This document shows positions 63,043 to 64,000 of a stretch of 64,000 nt of DNA, piece by piece. Below the pieces are notes generated by a model. That model was not told the DNA's origin and did no database searches. It was given only the letters and a program-made list of their open reading frames with translations. The DNA is from Candidatus Tectimicrobiota bacterium (GTDB lineage: Bacteria > Tectomicrobia > Entotheonellia > Entotheonellales > Entotheonellaceae): positions 1-64,000 of the forward strand of contig BPKO01000005.1 in assembly GCA_026005175.1 (NCBI GenBank). The letters run 5' to 3'. The position numbers and the translations under genes are program-made. Numbering within the stretch: position 1 is the stretch's first letter; each line of letters begins with the position of its first letter.

Positions 63043-63375
63043 ATGCCCATTTACGAATACCGCTGCCTGGCCTGTGGGCACATCACCTCACAGCTGGTGC
63101 TCAAGCCGGCCGAGGCCGCACAGCCGGTGTGCAAGGCATGCGCCAGCCCACAGGTGCAACGCCTCCTGTCGCGCTTTGCCTACCACCGCTCGGAGGCCAG
63201 TCGGCTGGCCGAGTTTGATACGCGGGCCACGTACGGCCCTGACTTTTACAAGGACTCGCGTAACGTGGGCCTGTGGGCCAAGAAGCGGGCCCAAGAGCTT
63301 GGGGTCGATCTCGGGCCGCAGTTTGAGGAGACGGTGGAAAAGGCGCGCACGGGGAAGATCCTCGACGAGCTCTGA
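63043..63375 (+). CDS. FmdB-type zinc-ribbon protein
   Basis: 110 residues. MPIYEYRCLACGHIT and CKACASPQVQRLLSRFAY supply two CxxC pairs of an FmdB/CxxC_CxxC_SSSS zinc ribbon. FmdB proteins are putative regulators; function unsettled. The remaining half is polar and helical. Followed 17 bp later by the next gene. Confidence 0.85.
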   Translation: MPIYEYRCLACGHITSQLVLKPAEAAQPVCKACASPQVQRLLSRFAYHRSEASRLAEFDTRATYGPDFYKDSRNVGLWAKKRAQELGVDLGPQFEETVEKARTGKILDEL

Positions 63376-63392
63376 GGGGCGAGGAGGAGGGC

Positions 63393-63734
63393 ATGACCAT
63401 TGACGACGTCGTGCACAAGACGGTGATGATTCTGCTTTTCAGCCACGAAGGGCTAGAGCCGGCGGGTATCCGGGAAAAGCACTTCTATGCCAAAGTCGTG
63501 GGGCGCGATTCCATCGGCATCTGGATCGAGAACCCGCGGCTCGAGACCACCCGCATCCGCGACGAGCGCGGGTTTATCATTCCTCCCGAGCAGCGCAAGC
63601 ACGAAGAGCACGTGGCCAACATCCTCATTCCCTGGGGCAACATTCGCTCGATCATCCACTTCCCCATGCGCGAGGGCTTTGACACCCTCGAAGACGAAGA
63701 AGCCCGTTCCCTGGGGCGCGGCGTTTACCTCTAA
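63393..63734 (+). CDS. Unknown conserved-looking protein (113 aa)
   Basis: Not recognised. Starts MTIDDVVHKTVMILLFSHEG and has FYAKVVGRDSIGIWIENPR, EHVANILIPWGNIRSII and a charged end. No signal peptide or Cys. Mixed alpha/beta look, perhaps a small barrel. GAGGAGG site at the start; co-oriented with the FmdB-type gene, likely one operon. Confidence 0.6.
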   Translation: MTIDDVVHKTVMILLFSHEGLEPAGIREKHFYAKVVGRDSIGIWIENPRLETTRIRDERGFIIPPEQRKHEEHVANILIPWGNIRSIIHFPMREGFDTLEDEEARSLGRGVYL

Positions 63735-64000
63735 CCTTCCTCTGATAGGCCGTGCCGCGGCGTCGCGGCGGCGGGGACGCGGGCCCAGACCAGGCTGCTG
63801 TGGCCGGGCAAGAAAGGCTGCTGGGTGATGGCCGTAAAGCCCGCTTCCGCAAGCAGCGCCCGCAGCTCGGCCCCGCTGTACACCTGTCCCTCTTCTGACA
63901 CCAGCAACAAGTGCAGGGCGAGCAAGGCCGGGATGAGCGGCCCGCTGCGGTCGTCGTCGAGCAAGTAGTCGTGGATGAGCAGGCAGCCTCCGGGCGGCAG
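63731..64000 (-). CDS. O-methyltransferase (family 2), C-terminal part, cut by window edge
   Basis: 90 residues visible: LPPGGCLLIHDYLLDDDRSG then a helical ALLALHLLLVSEEGQ and a final AELRALLAEAGFTAI ... HSSLVWARV. This is the end of the SAM-dependent methyltransferase fold as in hydroxyindole or polyketide O-methyltransferases. The 5' part lies to the right of the window. Its stop interlocks with the preceding gene. Confidence 0.65.
   Translation of the reverse strand: MPPGGCLLIHDYLLDDDRSGPLIPALLALHLLLVSEEGQVYSGAELRALLAEAGFTAITQQPFLPGHSSLVWARVPAAATPRHGLSEEG

Overview
The window is high-GC bacterial DNA with short intergenic gaps and good Shine-Dalgarno sites (AGGAG type) before most genes. 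The exception is the first ~7.5 kb, which is visibly AT-richer. Exported proteins with an OmpA-like peptidoglycan-binding domain point to a two-membrane cell. The gene mix (CaiB/BaiF CoA-transferases, many SDRs, amidohydrolases, MFS carriers, F420/PPOX protein, FprA-type reductase) resembles uncultured soil, marine or sponge lineages such as Tectomicrobia, Rokubacteria or Binatota. That placement is an impression, not a demonstration. No rRNA, tRNA or CRISPR array was recognised.

Layout. (1) 1-7490: a decayed or error-rich DNA-phosphorothioation (Dnd-type) defence island. It holds a Dnd-associated methyltransferase fragment, a DUF262/HNH protein, an unknown 145-residue protein, a DndD-like SMC/ABC ATPase, a small DNA-modification-associated protein and a PLD-helicase restriction enzyme, fed by a near-consensus promoter. 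(2) 7494-34184: chromosomal metabolism, including amidohydrolase, YhcC-like radical SAM, PAP2, an SHMT-like enzyme behind a structured leader, two tandem SDRs, a double universal stress protein, a 1461-residue exported coiled coil ending in an OmpA domain, beta-oxidation and CoA-transfer genes, a vWA protein and a haloalkane dehalogenase. This part ends in a six-gene assimilatory sulfur operon (29206-34184). (3) 34184-34457: the 5' leader of that operon, with a sigma70-like promoter, a 27-codon peptide carrying seven Cys codons and two tandem intrinsic terminators, the layout of a cysteine-responsive attenuator. (4) 34760-41860: an accessory patch with PemK/MazF toxin-antitoxin, transposase debris (IS256-like, DDE, ISLre2/UPF0236), MntA/HepT toxin-antitoxin, three related copies of a short element with 18-bp terminal inverted repeats, and an acyl-CoA ligase. 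It contains a duplicated promoter segment. (5) 41855-64000: amidase, MFS, Ldh2, FprA, CBS, CoA-transferase, SIMPL, spore-photolyase-like radical SAM, exonuclease-WYL, AcpS, cytochrome c, Tat-type amidohydrolase, HAD, aminotransferase, SDR, MFS, GalT-like and small genes.

How it works together. The sulfur operon supplies sulfite reductase (with a fused sulfur-carrier domain), APS/PAPS reductase and siroheme synthesis (SUMT plus a Met8-like enzyme). The leader suggests expression rises when charged tRNA-Cys is scarce. Many genes contain apparent frameshifts, often in G or C runs, so some 'broken' genes may be assembly errors. The island is much worse than the rest and is probably genuinely decayed as well.
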